A DNA stretch of 64,000 nt, taken from the NCBI GenBank assembly GCA_963708905.1, contig CAVPUV010000053.1:1-64000 (forward strand), written 5' to 3'. Source of the stretch: SHZL01 sp963708905. GTDB taxonomy: Bacteria; Pseudomonadota; Gammaproteobacteria; Xanthomonadales; SZUA-36. The notes under the pieces are model-generated. The model was not told where the DNA came from and did not search any database. It saw only the letters and a list, made by a program, of their open reading frames with translations. Position 1 is the first letter of the stretch. Every line of letters starts with the position of its first letter. Below, in pieces: positions 50,073 through 59,354 of the stretch. The position numbers and the translations under genes are program-made.

Positions 50073-50659
50073 AGTTCCGGCAGCATTGCGACATTGCGCT
50101 TCCCCCATGGATCGACGGCTTTGTGAATCACTGGCTGAACGAGCACGGCGCCATGCCGGCTACGTTCGATGATCGCATGCTTCTGGCGGTGGCGTTATCG
50201 GCTGAGAACGTGCGGCAGACGACCGGTGGCCCGTTCGGGGCGGTTGTGGTGGAGGAGTTGTCCGGCCGCCTGGTTGGCGTTGGCGTCAACCTGGTTACGC
50301 ATTTGCAGATATCAGCGGCGCATGCCGAGATCGTTGCGCTCAGCCTGGCCCAAAAAGCGGTGAATTCGTGGGATCTGGGCAGTGTGGGCTCCATGCAGCT
50401 GGTGACGTCCTGCGAACCGTGTGCGATGTGTTTTGGTGCGGTGCCGTGGTCCGGGGTGAGCAGTATGATCTGCGGTGCGCGCAAGCAGGATGCGGAAGCG
50501 GCAGGTTTTGATGAAGGCGACAAACCGGAAAACTGGGTCGCAGCACTGCAACGACGCGGAATCAAGGTGACACGCGATGTAAAGCGAGATGCCGCTGCCC
50601 GGGTGCTGCAAGACTATGCCCGGGATGACGGTGTTATTTACTGCCCGAGAATTCCATGA
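50069..50659 (+). CDS. Nucleoside/guanine deaminase-like protein
   Basis: 196 aa zinc deaminase of the cytidine/tRNA-adenosine deaminase superfamily. The zinc site is HAEIVAL (His, catalytic Glu) and SCEPCAMC (two Cys). GGPFGAVVVEE and RKQDAEAAGFDEGD resemble guanine deaminases, but the substrate is not certain. ATG 50069 overlaps the rlmB stop by 4 bp, so it is co-translated with rlmB, an uncommon partner. Confidence 0.8.
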   Translation: MKFRQHCDIALPPWIDGFVNHWLNEHGAMPATFDDRMLLAVALSAENVRQTTGGPFGAVVVEELSGRLVGVGVNLVTHLQISAAHAEIVALSLAQKAVNSWDLGSVGSMQLVTSCEPCAMCFGAVPWSGVSSMICGARKQDAEAAGFDEGDKPENWVAALQRRGIKVTRDVKRDAAARVLQDYARDDGVIYCPRIP

Positions 50660-50687
50660 GCTTGGTTCAGGCCGCGTAAATAAGGGC

Positions 50688-50782
50688 GTCATCCCAGGAT
50701 TGGCAAAGCCAACTCCTGGGATCCAGTCAGCGCTGAACGGCTGTTCCGGATGCCAGACGTGCCTATGGCAGTCTGGCATGAC
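50688..50782. repeat. Composite REP-like repeat between convergent genes
   Basis: Two palindromes in opposite orientation. GTCATCCCAGGATTGG...CTCCTGGGATCCAG (50688-50725) is followed by GGATGCCAGACGTGCC...GTCTGGCATGAC (to 50782). It lies between the 3' ends of the deaminase and rluB genes and could act as a bidirectional terminator. Same family as the repeats at 8956, 16101 and 61473. Confidence 0.75.
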
Positions 50783-50798
50783 GGCAGCGCCCGACATT

Positions 50799-51752
50799 TC
50801 AGCCCCTGGCTTTCCGGCTGCGTGGATGCGGACGGCGCCCGGTGCCTGATGGCGAGCCGGGTTTGGTGCCCGGACGCGCTGCGCGCTGCGCTGCGGGCTT
50901 TGCTGCCCGTTGTGTGGTGCGCTGTGGCCTGGTTTGACCGCGGCTTTTCATCGCTTGCAGCGTGAGCTGCCCGGCGCTGGCGGCCAGTTTGACGTCCTCA
51001 CGCAAGATACGGTGCTCGCGCGGACTGACTTCAGACCAGGCGCCGACACGTAAACCCTTGGGTAGCTTGGCTGCGCCGTAACGCACACGCTTCAGACGGC
51101 TGACCGTGCAACCCACCGCCTCCCACAGACGGCGCACTTCGCGGTTGCGTCCTTCCAGGATGGTCACCTGGAACCACTGGTTTGCGCTGCTGCCAGGCAG
51201 CCGCTTGATATCACTGAAGCGGGCCGGGCCATCCTCCAGTTGCACGCCCCGCTGCAGCTTTTCAACTTGCTCATCACTGACCTGGCCACGAATGCGGCAG
51301 ACATACTCACGGTCGACCTGGTGCGACGGGTGCATCATCGCATTCGCCAGCTCGCCGTCGGTGGTAAGCAGCAGCAGACCGGTGGTATTGATGTCCAGCC
51401 TTCCGACCGCGACCCATCGCGCGCCTGTTACCCGTGGCAGCCGGTCGAAAACGGTCGGGCGGCCCTGCGGGTCTGCCCGGGTGGTCAGTTCGCCCTCGGG
51501 TTTGTTGTAGATCAGTGTTCGATGCTGCGTCGTTTCATCGACCACCAGCCATTCCTGCTGGCGAAACACGATGCGGTCATCCGCCTTGACCGATCGGCCC
51601 AGGCTTGCTTTCTTGCCGTTGACCAGCACAACCCCTTCGCCAATCCGGGTTTCCAGCGATCGCCGTGAGCCCAATCCGGCACCGGCCATGACTTTCTGCA
51701 ACCGCTCCGTCGCCGGCTCCGGTCTGGTGTCTTCTTTATCTGTGCGTTTCAT
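50799..51752 (-). CDS. rluB: 23S rRNA pseudouridine synthase (RluB)
   Basis: Makes pseudouridine 2605 in 23S rRNA. 317 aa. The S4 RNA-binding domain (about 15-65, ERLQKVMAGAGLGSRR) precedes the RsuA-type catalytic domain, with the Asp nucleophile in GRLDINTTGLLLLT near 118-131. The C-terminal 55 residues are basic and Pro/Arg/Lys-rich, as in RluB of many proteobacteria. It follows scpA-scpB, the conserved order. The gap to scpB is occupied by a small palindromic element. Confidence 0.93.
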   Translation of the reverse strand: MKRTDKEDTRPEPATERLQKVMAGAGLGSRRSLETRIGEGVVLVNGKKASLGRSVKADDRIVFRQQEWLVVDETTQHRTLIYNKPEGELTTRADPQGRPTVFDRLPRVTGARWVAVGRLDINTTGLLLLTTDGELANAMMHPSHQVDREYVCRIRGQVSDEQVEKLQRGVQLEDGPARFSDIKRLPGSSANQWFQVTILEGRNREVRRLWEAVGCTVSRLKRVRYGAAKLPKGLRVGAWSEVSPREHRILREDVKLAASAGQLTLQAMKSRGQTRPQRTTQRAAKPAAQRAARPGTKPGSPSGTGRRPHPRSRKARG

Positions 51753-51767
51753 TCGCTGCTTAGACTA

Positions 51768-52011
51768 GCCCGCATAATGCATGAAGGCGGACCTGTAATT
51801 GGGAATATTTATCTATATTCAAAAAGATTACTCCAAATATCGCAAATTATCGTGGTTACACTTTGTCCTATCCGGTTTTGCACTGCATCTGGCTGCACAT
51901 TTCGGCCGATCCCTCTCAACCCATAGCTACGGCTATGGGTTTTCGAGCGATCGACCAAACTGTTTTGCCAGCTACACTGCAAATTCCGGATCCTTCATGC
52001 ATTATGCGGGC
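51768..52011. mobile_element. 244-bp element with 20-bp perfect terminal inverted repeats
   Basis: Bases 51768-51787 (GCCCGCATAATGCATGAAGG) and 51992-52011 are exact reverse complements. Inside is a perfect 10-bp hairpin AACCCATAGC-TACG-GCTATGGGTT at 51918-51941. The right repeat covers the last five codons of scpB, including its stop codon. The interior is more AT-rich than its surroundings and has no gene. Probably a non-autonomous insertion between scpB and rluB. Confidence 0.65.
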
Positions 52012-52639
52012 TCGGGTCGGGCACATTTGCGCCGGCTTCATCATCCTGTGGTGGTTCGCTGCCTGGGTCGAAATCCAGTTCCGGTTCAAGGCTTTCCATG
52101 TCCTTGATCTCGGCCAGCGTGGGAAGTTCATCCAGGCTGAGCAAGTTGAAATAGTCCAGGAAAGCCCGGGTGGTGCCGAACAAGGCGGGTTTACCCGGTA
52201 CATCACGATGCCCCACGACGCGAACCCATTCCCGCTCCTGCAAGGTTCGGATGATATTCGACCGCACCGACACCCCACGTACTTCTTCGATTTCACCGCG
52301 GGTAATGGGCTGCCGATAGGCGATCAGCGCCAGCGTTTCCAGCAAGGCGCGCGAATAACGCTGTGGACGTTCTTCCCACAATCTGGAAACCCAGGGAATC
52401 AGTTCCTTGCGGGTCTGCAGGCGGAAGCCCGAGGCCACCTCCACCAACTCGATGCCACGGTCGCCGAGGTCCGAGGAAAGCGCTTCCAGCGCTTTGCCGA
52501 TATCGTCGCTGCTGTAAGCCTCATGGCCTTCGAACAGCGACAGCAACTGGCTGAGACTGAGCGGGCTGCCGGCCGCCAGCAGCAGCGCTTCGATGATGTG
52601 TTTGAGTTCTGTGGGCCTTGAATCGGCGGTTTCCGGCAT
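51995..52639 (-). CDS. scpB: Segregation and condensation protein B
   Basis: Winged-helix kleisin-associated subunit of the SMC-ScpAB condensin. 214 aa. ELKHIIEALLLAAGSPLSLS opens the domain and ETLALIAYRQPITRGEIEEV with VVGHRDVPGKPALFGTTRAF are signature blocks. The Glu/Asp/Pro-rich C-terminal tail ends inside a terminal repeat, so the final residues may be element-derived. It is 41 bp downstream of scpA. smc is at 55104. Confidence 0.94.
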   Translation of the reverse strand: MPETADSRPTELKHIIEALLLAAGSPLSLSQLLSLFEGHEAYSSDDIGKALEALSSDLGDRGIELVEVASGFRLQTRKELIPWVSRLWEERPQRYSRALLETLALIAYRQPITRGEIEEVRGVSVRSNIIRTLQEREWVRVVGHRDVPGKPALFGTTRAFLDYFNLLSLDELPTLAEIKDMESLEPELDFDPGSEPPQDDEAGANVPDPSPHNA

Positions 52640-52680
52640 GAAAAACGGTCTCCAGATGATAATAGTTAACTCGATGGGGT

Positions 52681-53526
52681 TTATTCGATGGGCGCTTCCG
52701 CCGAGCCTGGAAGCCTGATGTAAATATGGCCCAGGGGTTTGCTCTGCACCAGGTCGATCAGGCGTTCCCGTAACAGTTCCATCAAGGCGAGAAAGGTCAC
52801 CACCACTCCCATGCGGCCTTCCGCCACGGTGAAGAAACCGGGAAACTCGAGGTAGGGTTTGTCGCGCAAGCGATCCATAATGGAGCTCATGCGCTCGCGC
52901 ACGGACAAGGGTTCAGTCTGCACCTGGTGATGGCTGAACAACTCGGCCTGGTTCAACACGTCCCGCAATGCCGCAAGCATGTCCTGCAAGGCGATTTCAG
53001 GCGGGATGTGGACTGTTTTCCGCTCCTGTACCCACGCTTCCAGCAGCGCAAAATCCCGCTCGGCCCGCGGCAGGTTTTCCAGGTCCTCGGCGGCTTGTTT
53101 GAAGCGCTCGTATTCCTGCAAGCGGCGCACCAGTTCTGCACGCGGGTCCTCTTCGCCTTCTTCGGTCTTCGGCCTGGGCAGCAGCATGCGGGATTTGATT
53201 TCCGCCAGGATGGCAGCCATGACGAGGTATTCCGCGGCGAGTTCAAACTGCAATTCGTGCAACAACTCGATGTAAATCATGTATTGGCGGGTGATTTCGG
53301 CGATTGGTATGTCCAGGACATCGAGATTCTGACGCCGGATCAGGTACAACAGCAGATCCAGAGGCCCTTCAAATGCATCGAGAAAGACTTCCAGGGCATC
53401 CGGCGGAATGTACAGGTCCACCGGCATCCTGGTGTAAGGCTGGCCTTGCACCACGGCAAAAGGCATTTCCGCCTGCCGGGCAACCGGGTTTTCATTTTTT
53501 TCGAAAGTTGGTGCAGAAGCTTCCAC
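52681..53526 (-). CDS. scpA: Segregation and condensation protein A (kleisin)
   Basis: Kleisin that bridges SMC heads. 281 aa. The N-terminal SMC-neck binding part has FEGPLDLLLYLIRRQNLDVL near 50-70 and EYLVMAAILAEIKSRMLLP near 100. A C-terminal winged helix contains TFLALMELLRERLIDLVQ. It begins a minus-strand run scpA-scpB-rluB, 27 bp downstream of a yciO-type gene. Confidence 0.94.
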   Translation of the reverse strand: MEASAPTFEKNENPVARQAEMPFAVVQGQPYTRMPVDLYIPPDALEVFLDAFEGPLDLLLYLIRRQNLDVLDIPIAEITRQYMIYIELLHELQFELAAEYLVMAAILAEIKSRMLLPRPKTEEGEEDPRAELVRRLQEYERFKQAAEDLENLPRAERDFALLEAWVQERKTVHIPPEIALQDMLAALRDVLNQAELFSHHQVQTEPLSVRERMSSIMDRLRDKPYLEFPGFFTVAEGRMGVVVTFLALMELLRERLIDLVQSKPLGHIYIRLPGSAEAPIE

Positions 53527-53553
53527 AGGGGTCTCTCGGTGAGCGCGGTGCGG

Positions 53554-54168
53554 TCAGAAGTCTAACACGCCACTACCCTGACGCAGGATCACGGGCTGCT
53601 CGCCACTCAGGTCGATCAAAGTGGTGGGATCCAGAGGGCAATAACCGGCATCGACAAAAAGATCAACCATGCCATGCACGGCATCAAACAGGTCTTCGTT
53701 GTCGAAAATTTCCTCTTCCATGCCGGGCAGCAGCAGTGAAGAGCTGAGCAGGGGCGCCTCCATGTTGTTGAGTATGGCCTGAACCACTGCATGGTCGGGG
53801 ATGCGGATGCCGATGGTGCGGGTTTTCCTTTGTTGCACCGTCCTTGGAACCTGACTGCTGGCGGGCAGAATGAAGGTGAATGGCCCGGGGGTGACCTGTC
53901 GGATGAGGCGGTGTGCCCAGTTCTCCACTTTCGCCAGGCGGCCAACATCTGACAGCGATCTGCAGCAGAAGGTAAAGCGGTGACCCTGTTCCAGCTGACG
54001 GATGCGCAGCACCTGTTCCTGGGCCTTGCGGTTATCGGTGCGCCAGCCCAGCGCATATCCGGAATCGGTCGGGTAAGCGATCAGGCCGCCGCGCGTCAGC
54101 ACGGCAACGATGTGATCAATATGCCGGGGATTCAATCCCTGCGGCCTTACCTCAAGCCTCTCACTCAT
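53554..54168 (-). CDS. YrdC/Sua5/YciO-family protein
   Basis: 204 aa YrdC-domain protein related to L-threonylcarbamoyladenylate synthase. GLIAYPTDSGYALGWRTDN and PGPFTFILPAS are typical, as are RIPDH and the late LSSSLLLPG. The pattern and the position before scpA fit the YciO subgroup more than TsaC. Enzyme activity in t6A synthesis is therefore uncertain. ATG 54168 is preferred. TTG 54189 is an in-frame alternative. Confidence 0.8.
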   Translation of the reverse strand: MSERLEVRPQGLNPRHIDHIVAVLTRGGLIAYPTDSGYALGWRTDNRKAQEQVLRIRQLEQGHRFTFCCRSLSDVGRLAKVENWAHRLIRQVTPGPFTFILPASSQVPRTVQQRKTRTIGIRIPDHAVVQAILNNMEAPLLSSSLLLPGMEEEIFDNEDLFDAVHGMVDLFVDAGYCPLDPTTLIDLSGEQPVILRQGSGVLDF

Positions 54169-54269
54169 GTCCGCCTCGCCCCAATGCAACGCGCCATTCT
54201 AAAGCAGCAAGCCGCGCTGGAACAGGGTGGCTTGTCAAGCTGTGCCGTCGCACGTAAGCTGTCCACCCC

Positions 54270-54551
54270 ATGGACACACAGCAACGATTAGCCGAGATTC
54301 GACACCGGCTGGAACAGGTATTGCAGCCCCGGATTCTCGATCTGATAGACGAGGGACACATGCACGTAGGGCATGAAGGGGCAAAAGACGGGCGCGGGCA
54401 TTTTCGCCTGCGCGTTGTATCCGGGTGCTTTGCTGGCCAGACTCTGGTACAGCGTCACCGTCTGATTTACCAGCTGCTGGGGGACTTGATGCAAAGTGAT
54501 ATCCATGCCCTGGCCATCGAAGCGCGGACGCCGGATGAGATCAAGCAGTAA
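54270..54551 (+). CDS. BolA/IbaG-family protein
   Basis: 93 aa. HMHVGHEGAKDGRGHFRLRV and LVQRHRLIYQLLGDLMQSDI are the BolA core. The conserved His residues (H31-H34 region and QRHR) ligate Fe-S clusters shared with monothiol glutaredoxins. A role in iron-sulfur handling or stress morphology is the family expectation. It is divergent from the yciO-type gene and convergent with queF, whose stop codon is 8 bp away. Confidence 0.9.
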   Translation: MDTQQRLAEIRHRLEQVLQPRILDLIDEGHMHVGHEGAKDGRGHFRLRVVSGCFAGQTLVQRHRLIYQLLGDLMQSDIHALAIEARTPDEIKQ

Positions 54552-54559
54552 ATTACGGA

Positions 54560-54928
54560 TTACGATTTCCAGTCCGGGGAACGGTGTTCGGCAACGATGG
54601 TGGTGTAAATGCCGCCGCGTACGTTGAATTCCGCCGTCAGGCGCATAAAGCGCGGATCCAGCGCGGCAACGAGATCGTCCAGGATACGGTTGGTGAGGTC
54701 TTCGTGGAATCCACCCTGGTCGCGATAGCTCCACAGGTACAATTTCCAGGACTTGAGCTCCACGCAGCGTTCATTGGGAATGTACTCCAGTTCCAGCGTG
54801 GCAAAGTCTGGTTGTCCTGTGATCGGGCAAAGACAGGTGAATTCTGGAGACTCGATGCGGATGGTATAATCCCGGGACGGCTTGGGGTTCGGAAAGACCT
54901 CCAGATTGGCGTTTGCATGGGTGCTCAT
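54560..54928 (-). CDS. queF: NADPH-dependent 7-cyano-7-deazaguanine reductase
   Basis: Reduces preQ0 to preQ1 in queuosine synthesis. 122 aa, the short unimodular type. The catalytic Cys is in SPEFTCLCPITGQPDFA (thioimide-forming Cys near 34). The NADPH motif ELKSWKLYLWSYRDQGGFHE is intact. Together with queG in this window it shows that the cell makes queuosine. Confidence 0.95.
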   Translation of the reverse strand: MSTHANANLEVFPNPKPSRDYTIRIESPEFTCLCPITGQPDFATLELEYIPNERCVELKSWKLYLWSYRDQGGFHEDLTNRILDDLVAALDPRFMRLTAEFNVRGGIYTTIVAEHRSPDWKS

Positions 54929-55103
54929 GGCAAGTTCTTTTATTCCTTGAAACAGTAAAATTAAATCAACCAGCGACGCAGTTTAGCCACTTAATGAACA
55001 ACACTCCAATTCTATCCAGCCACTGGACCATTTGCCCTGCTCACGCAGCCATCAGCCGGGCGGTTCTGTCTGCTTTCGTTGCCGTCGCTCCGGGAGTTTT
55101 TGC

Positions 55104-58100
55104 ATGCGACTGACGGCCATAAAGCTGGCGGGTTTCAAGTCTTTCGTTGATCCGACGACGTTTTACGCACCGACCAATCTGACCGGCATTGTCGGCCCCA
55201 ACGGTTGCGGCAAGTCGAACATTATCGACGCGGTACGCTGGGTCATGGGTGAAGGCTCGGCCAAAGTGCTGCGCGGCGATTCCATGGCGGACGTGATTTT
55301 TTCCGGGTCTTCCAGCCGCAAGCCGGTCGGTACCGCCACGGTTGAGCTGGTTTTTGACAATTCTGATGGCCGCGTGGGCGCTCAATTCGCCGCCTACAAT
55401 GAAATTTCCGTCAAACGGCAGGTGTCCCGTGATGGTATTTCCCTTTATTACCTGAACGGCTCACGTTGCCGGCGCAGGGATGTACGTGACCTGTTCCTGG
55501 GCACTGGTCTGGGCTCACGCAGTTACTCGATCATCGAGCAGGGCATGATCTCGGAAGTGGTCGAGGCGCGGCCGGAGGAGATCCGTGCACACCTCGAGGA
55601 GGCGGCGGGTATTTCCAAGTACAAGGAACGACGGCGCGAAACCGAAAGCCGCATCCTGCATACCCGCGACAATCTCGCGCGACTGTCGGACCTGCGTGAA
55701 GAAGTCGGCAAGCACCTGGGCCGTTTGCAACGGCAAGCCGCTGCGGCCCGGCGTTATCGCAAGCTGCAACAGGAAAAGCGCGAATGGGAAGCTCAACTGC
55801 TGTCACTGCGCTGGCGTAGCCTGAAACAGCAGACCGAACAGGGCCTGCAGGGCCTGGGCAAGCAGGAAACCGCACTGCAGGAAAGCATTGCCACGCAACG
55901 TGCTGCCGAGGCGGCGCTGGAGGAAATTCACCAGCGACAAGGCCAGGCTGGTGAGAAATTTGCCGAAGTGCAGGGCGAACTCTACGGCGTTGGCAGTGAC
56001 ATTGCGCGCCTGGAACAAACCATCCGACATGCCCGGGAGTTGCAACAACGGCAGAAGGAAGAATTCGAAGAGACGCGTTCGGCGCTGGGCGAGCTGGAAA
56101 AACATATGGCGCTGGACCGGGTGCATGTCGAGGAATTGACCCAGGCGTTGGCAGAGGTGGAGCCGGCACTGGTAAAGGCCGGCGCAACAGAAAGCGTTTG
56201 CAGTGAAAGCATGCTGACGGCGGATGCCGATGTCCAGGCATGGCAGGTGGAATTTGAAGCCCACCATCACCGCAGCGCGGAATGTCTGCGGCAATCGGAT
56301 TTGCAGCGCGCCGAGGCGGTCAACCTGGACCAGCGTCTGGTGCAGTCGGCGCGTCGCCTGGAGTTGCTGGGCAAGGAGACCGCGAGCGTCGATACCTCCA
56401 TGATCCACGATGCGCTGCGCGCATTGGACGAGGAAGTGGAAAAACTCGTCAGTGCACAAGCAGCAAAGCAACAGGAACTCGAAGCCCTGCAGGCGGACTT
56501 CAAGCTCCGGCAAGCCGCCCTGCGGGAGCAGGAATCCACGGTACAGGACAGTCAGCGCGACTTGCACACACGCGAAGGCCGGCTCGAATCCTTGCTGGCG
56601 CTGCAAAATGCCGCGCTGGCGGGTGAAATAACCGCGAGCTGGCTGCAAACCCACGGGTTGGACAAGGCGCCTCGGCTGGCCAAGGCGATCAGGGTCACCC
56701 AGGGTTGGGAAACTGCGGTGGAAACCGTGCTGGGGCAGTGGCTGCAGTCCATCACCACCCGCACGGACGCAAAAACCATCAAGGCCCTGGCCGAGGTCAT
56801 GGATTCCAGTTTTGACCTCATCGACGAAGTCAAGGGCGCGATCAGGCCGCGGTCGGGAACGCTGGCTGAACGGGTCGATGCTCCCGATGCCGTCGTGGCC
56901 TGGCTGAACCAGGTACGCATAGCTGATTCGCTGGAACAGGCCTGGCAGTTGCGCAAGGATTTGACCGCTGGAGAGTCCTTTATCACCCCCGGCGGTGAGT
57001 GGATGGGCGCCGGCTGGCTGCGGATTGCGCGCGGCAAAGCCGGCGAAGATGGCATGCTGACGCGGGAAAAAGTCATTGCAGAGCTGCAGGACGGCATTGC
57101 CAGCTTAAGCGCTGAAGTGAACCAGCAGGTTGGCAGGAATGAGCTCGAGCGCACGGCTCTGACCGCCTTGCAGCAGAAAATCCAGGACGTGCAGCTGGAC
57201 GTCAATGGCCGGCACCGCCGATGCAGCGAAGTTACAGGCCAGGCACAGAGCCGCCGTGCCAGCATGAAAATGATGGATGAGCGGCAGCTGGCCATCGCCG
57301 GCGAAATGCGGGAATTGCAGCAACAGGTCGATGCCGATCAGCAATCACTGCGCCAGGCGCGCGCCCGCCTTGCCGGCCTGGTCGAGGCCATGGCTGGTTT
57401 TAAACAGGAGCGCGATCAGCTGGATGTCCAGCGGCATGAATTGATCGGCCGGCGTGATGGCGCACGCCGTGAATTGCAGTTGGCCCGCGAGCAGCGCCAC
57501 GAGTTGGCCCTTAAGGCGGAATCCCGTCGCGCCAGCCTGGAGTCCCTGCGCCAGTCACTGCAGCGCATGGATACGCAGTTCAGCCAGTTACAGCAGCGCT
57601 ACCTCAATCTGAGTGAACAGGTGACGCAGGCGGAGCAGCCGGAACAAAGCCACGCGTCCGACATGGATGCACTGCTGCAGCGGCGTTTGCACACCGAGGC
57701 GCGCCTGACTCAGGCACGCCAGGCCCTGGAGCAACTGGAAGCGCAATACCGCGAAAACGATGCCAAGCGGCAGACCGCAGTGCAGAAATCCGATGAAATT
57801 CGGCAGCAACTGGAGCGTGCGCGTCTGCAACAGCAGGAAGTCGAGCTGAACGCACGCGCGCTGGAGCGGCAGGTCGAACAACTTGGAGGGGATGTAAAAA
57901 CCCTGCAGGATTCCTTGCCCGAGGCAGCGAATGCCGAACAATGGGAAGCCGAATTGCTGAGCCTGCAGGAACGTATTACCCGGCTGGAGCCGGTCAACCT
58001 CGCTGCCATCGACGAATTTGAAGAAGAGCAAAAACGCAAGGAATACCTGGACGCGCAAAATGACGACCTGTGCCAAGCCTTGTCGACCCTGGAAGAAGCC

Positions 58101-58604
58101 ATCGCCAAAATTGACCGCAAGACGCGCACGCGCTTCAAGGAAACATTCGAGCGCGTGAACAAAGGCATACAGGAGCTGTTCCCACGTCTGTTCGGCGGTG
58201 GTCATGCCTATCTGGAGCTGACGGGTGAAGATTTGCTCACCGCCGGCGTGGGCATCATGGCCCGCCCTCCGGGCAAGCGGGTCAGCAATATTCTCTTATT
58301 GTCGGGTGGTGAAAAAGCTTTGACCGCGGTGGCGTTCGTATTTGCCATCTTCCAGCTCAATCCGGCGCCTTTTTGCCTGTTGGACGAAGTCGATGCGCCA
58401 CTGGATGACTCCAACGTTGGCAGATTCTCCGCTATGGTAAAGGAGTTGTCGGAGACGGTGCAGTTCATCTTCGTGACGCACAACAAGATTACGATGGAAA
58501 TGGCACACCAGATGAGTGGTGTCACCATGCGTGAACCCGGAGTCTCGCGTCTGGTGCAGGTGGATATCGATGAAGCGGCCAGGTTGGCCGCAAGTCCGGC
58601 TTGA
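55104..58604 (+). CDS. smc: Chromosome segregation ATPase SMC
   Basis: 1166 aa. Walker A GPNGCGKSNIIDA is at residues 32-44, followed by a long coiled coil. The hinge is at about 520-640 and a second coiled coil follows. Near the C terminus lie the ABC signature LLSGGEKALTA and Walker B PFCLLDEVDAPLDDSN. ATG 55104 with GGGAG upstream gives the standard MRLTAIKLAGFKSF start. The longer frame from 55032 is rejected. Partner genes scpA and scpB are 2 kb to the left on the opposite strand. It is followed by zipA and ligA, a conserved order. Gammaproteobacteria with smc-scpAB usually lack mukBEF. Confidence 0.96.
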   Translation: MRLTAIKLAGFKSFVDPTTFYAPTNLTGIVGPNGCGKSNIIDAVRWVMGEGSAKVLRGDSMADVIFSGSSSRKPVGTATVELVFDNSDGRVGAQFAAYNEISVKRQVSRDGISLYYLNGSRCRRRDVRDLFLGTGLGSRSYSIIEQGMISEVVEARPEEIRAHLEEAAGISKYKERRRETESRILHTRDNLARLSDLREEVGKHLGRLQRQAAAARRYRKLQQEKREWEAQLLSLRWRSLKQQTEQGLQGLGKQETALQESIATQRAAEAALEEIHQRQGQAGEKFAEVQGELYGVGSDIARLEQTIRHARELQQRQKEEFEETRSALGELEKHMALDRVHVEELTQALAEVEPALVKAGATESVCSESMLTADADVQAWQVEFEAHHHRSAECLRQSDLQRAEAVNLDQRLVQSARRLELLGKETASVDTSMIHDALRALDEEVEKLVSAQAAKQQELEALQADFKLRQAALREQESTVQDSQRDLHTREGRLESLLALQNAALAGEITASWLQTHGLDKAPRLAKAIRVTQGWETAVETVLGQWLQSITTRTDAKTIKALAEVMDSSFDLIDEVKGAIRPRSGTLAERVDAPDAVVAWLNQVRIADSLEQAWQLRKDLTAGESFITPGGEWMGAGWLRIARGKAGEDGMLTREKVIAELQDGIASLSAEVNQQVGRNELERTALTALQQKIQDVQLDVNGRHRRCSEVTGQAQSRRASMKMMDERQLAIAGEMRELQQQVDADQQSLRQARARLAGLVEAMAGFKQERDQLDVQRHELIGRRDGARRELQLAREQRHELALKAESRRASLESLRQSLQRMDTQFSQLQQRYLNLSEQVTQAEQPEQSHASDMDALLQRRLHTEARLTQARQALEQLEAQYRENDAKRQTAVQKSDEIRQQLERARLQQQEVELNARALERQVEQLGGDVKTLQDSLPEAANAEQWEAELLSLQERITRLEPVNLAAIDEFEEEQKRKEYLDAQNDDLCQALSTLEEAIAKIDRKTRTRFKETFERVNKGIQELFPRLFGGGHAYLELTGEDLLTAGVGIMARPPGKRVSNILLLSGGEKALTAVAFVFAIFQLNPAPFCLLDEVDAPLDDSNVGRFSAMVKELSETVQFIFVTHNKITMEMAHQMSGVTMREPGVSRLVQVDIDEAARLAASPA

Positions 58605-58621
58605 GCGGAATAATACACGTC

Positions 58622-59332
58622 ATGGATGCAGCAACGCTTAGATGGATCATTGTCGTCGTCGGGGTCATCATCCTCGCCGCGATTTTACTGTTCGGCAATC
58701 CTGACAAAAAGCGCAAACCCAGGGCTTCGCGACGCCTGCCCGCAAGCGGCGCGGAACGGCGCGAACCCACACTGGAAAAAGGCTGGGAAACGCCGGAATA
58801 TTCCGCAACCGGCGAGGTCCCGGGGCAGGGTGAACTGGCCATCGATGAGCAACGGCCACCGGCTGTCCCGCCGGGAATACCCCGCAAACAAGCCGGACCG
58901 GCGCCCGACAAAATCATCACGCTGTTTCTGCTGGCCAGGGATAATCATGTCATCAGCGGAGCCGACCTGCTGCAGGCGGCGGTGAAGACCGGCATGAGTT
59001 TTGGCGACATGAACATTTTTCACCGTCACGTGGATGGCTCGGATCAGCCTGTTTTCAGCCTGGCCAACGCGGTTAAACCCGGCTTTTTCGACAAGAATGC
59101 GTGGCATACCTTTGAAACCGCGGGCCTGGCCTTGTTCATCACGCTGCCGGGGCCGATGCTGGCGCTGGATGCATGGGACGTCATGCTGGCCAGCGCGCGC
59201 CGAATGGCTGAAATACTGCACGCCGAAATCCATGGTAGCGACCACCTGCTTTTTACCCGCCAGACAGAAGCGCAGATGCGTGAAGAAATGCGCCTGTATG
59301 ACCGCGGCCGGGCCAGGCAATCCCTGAGCTGA
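58622..59332 (+). CDS. zipA: Cell division protein ZipA
   Basis: Inner-membrane anchor for FtsZ filaments. 236 aa. A membrane helix at residues 7-26 with the N terminus outside is followed by a Pro/Arg-rich linker (30-100) and a C-terminal FtsZ-binding domain (about 100-230, DKIITLFLLARDNHVISGAD, AGLALFITLPGP). The linker is shorter than in E. coli (328 aa). ATG 58622 gives the membrane start. It sits 17 bp after smc. Confidence 0.93.
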   Translation: MDAATLRWIIVVVGVIILAAILLFGNPDKKRKPRASRRLPASGAERREPTLEKGWETPEYSATGEVPGQGELAIDEQRPPAVPPGIPRKQAGPAPDKIITLFLLARDNHVISGADLLQAAVKTGMSFGDMNIFHRHVDGSDQPVFSLANAVKPGFFDKNAWHTFETAGLALFITLPGPMLALDAWDVMLASARRMAEILHAEIHGSDHLLFTRQTEAQMREEMRLYDRGRARQSLS

Positions 59333-59354
59333 ACGTGCAGCTGTTGCACCCGTG

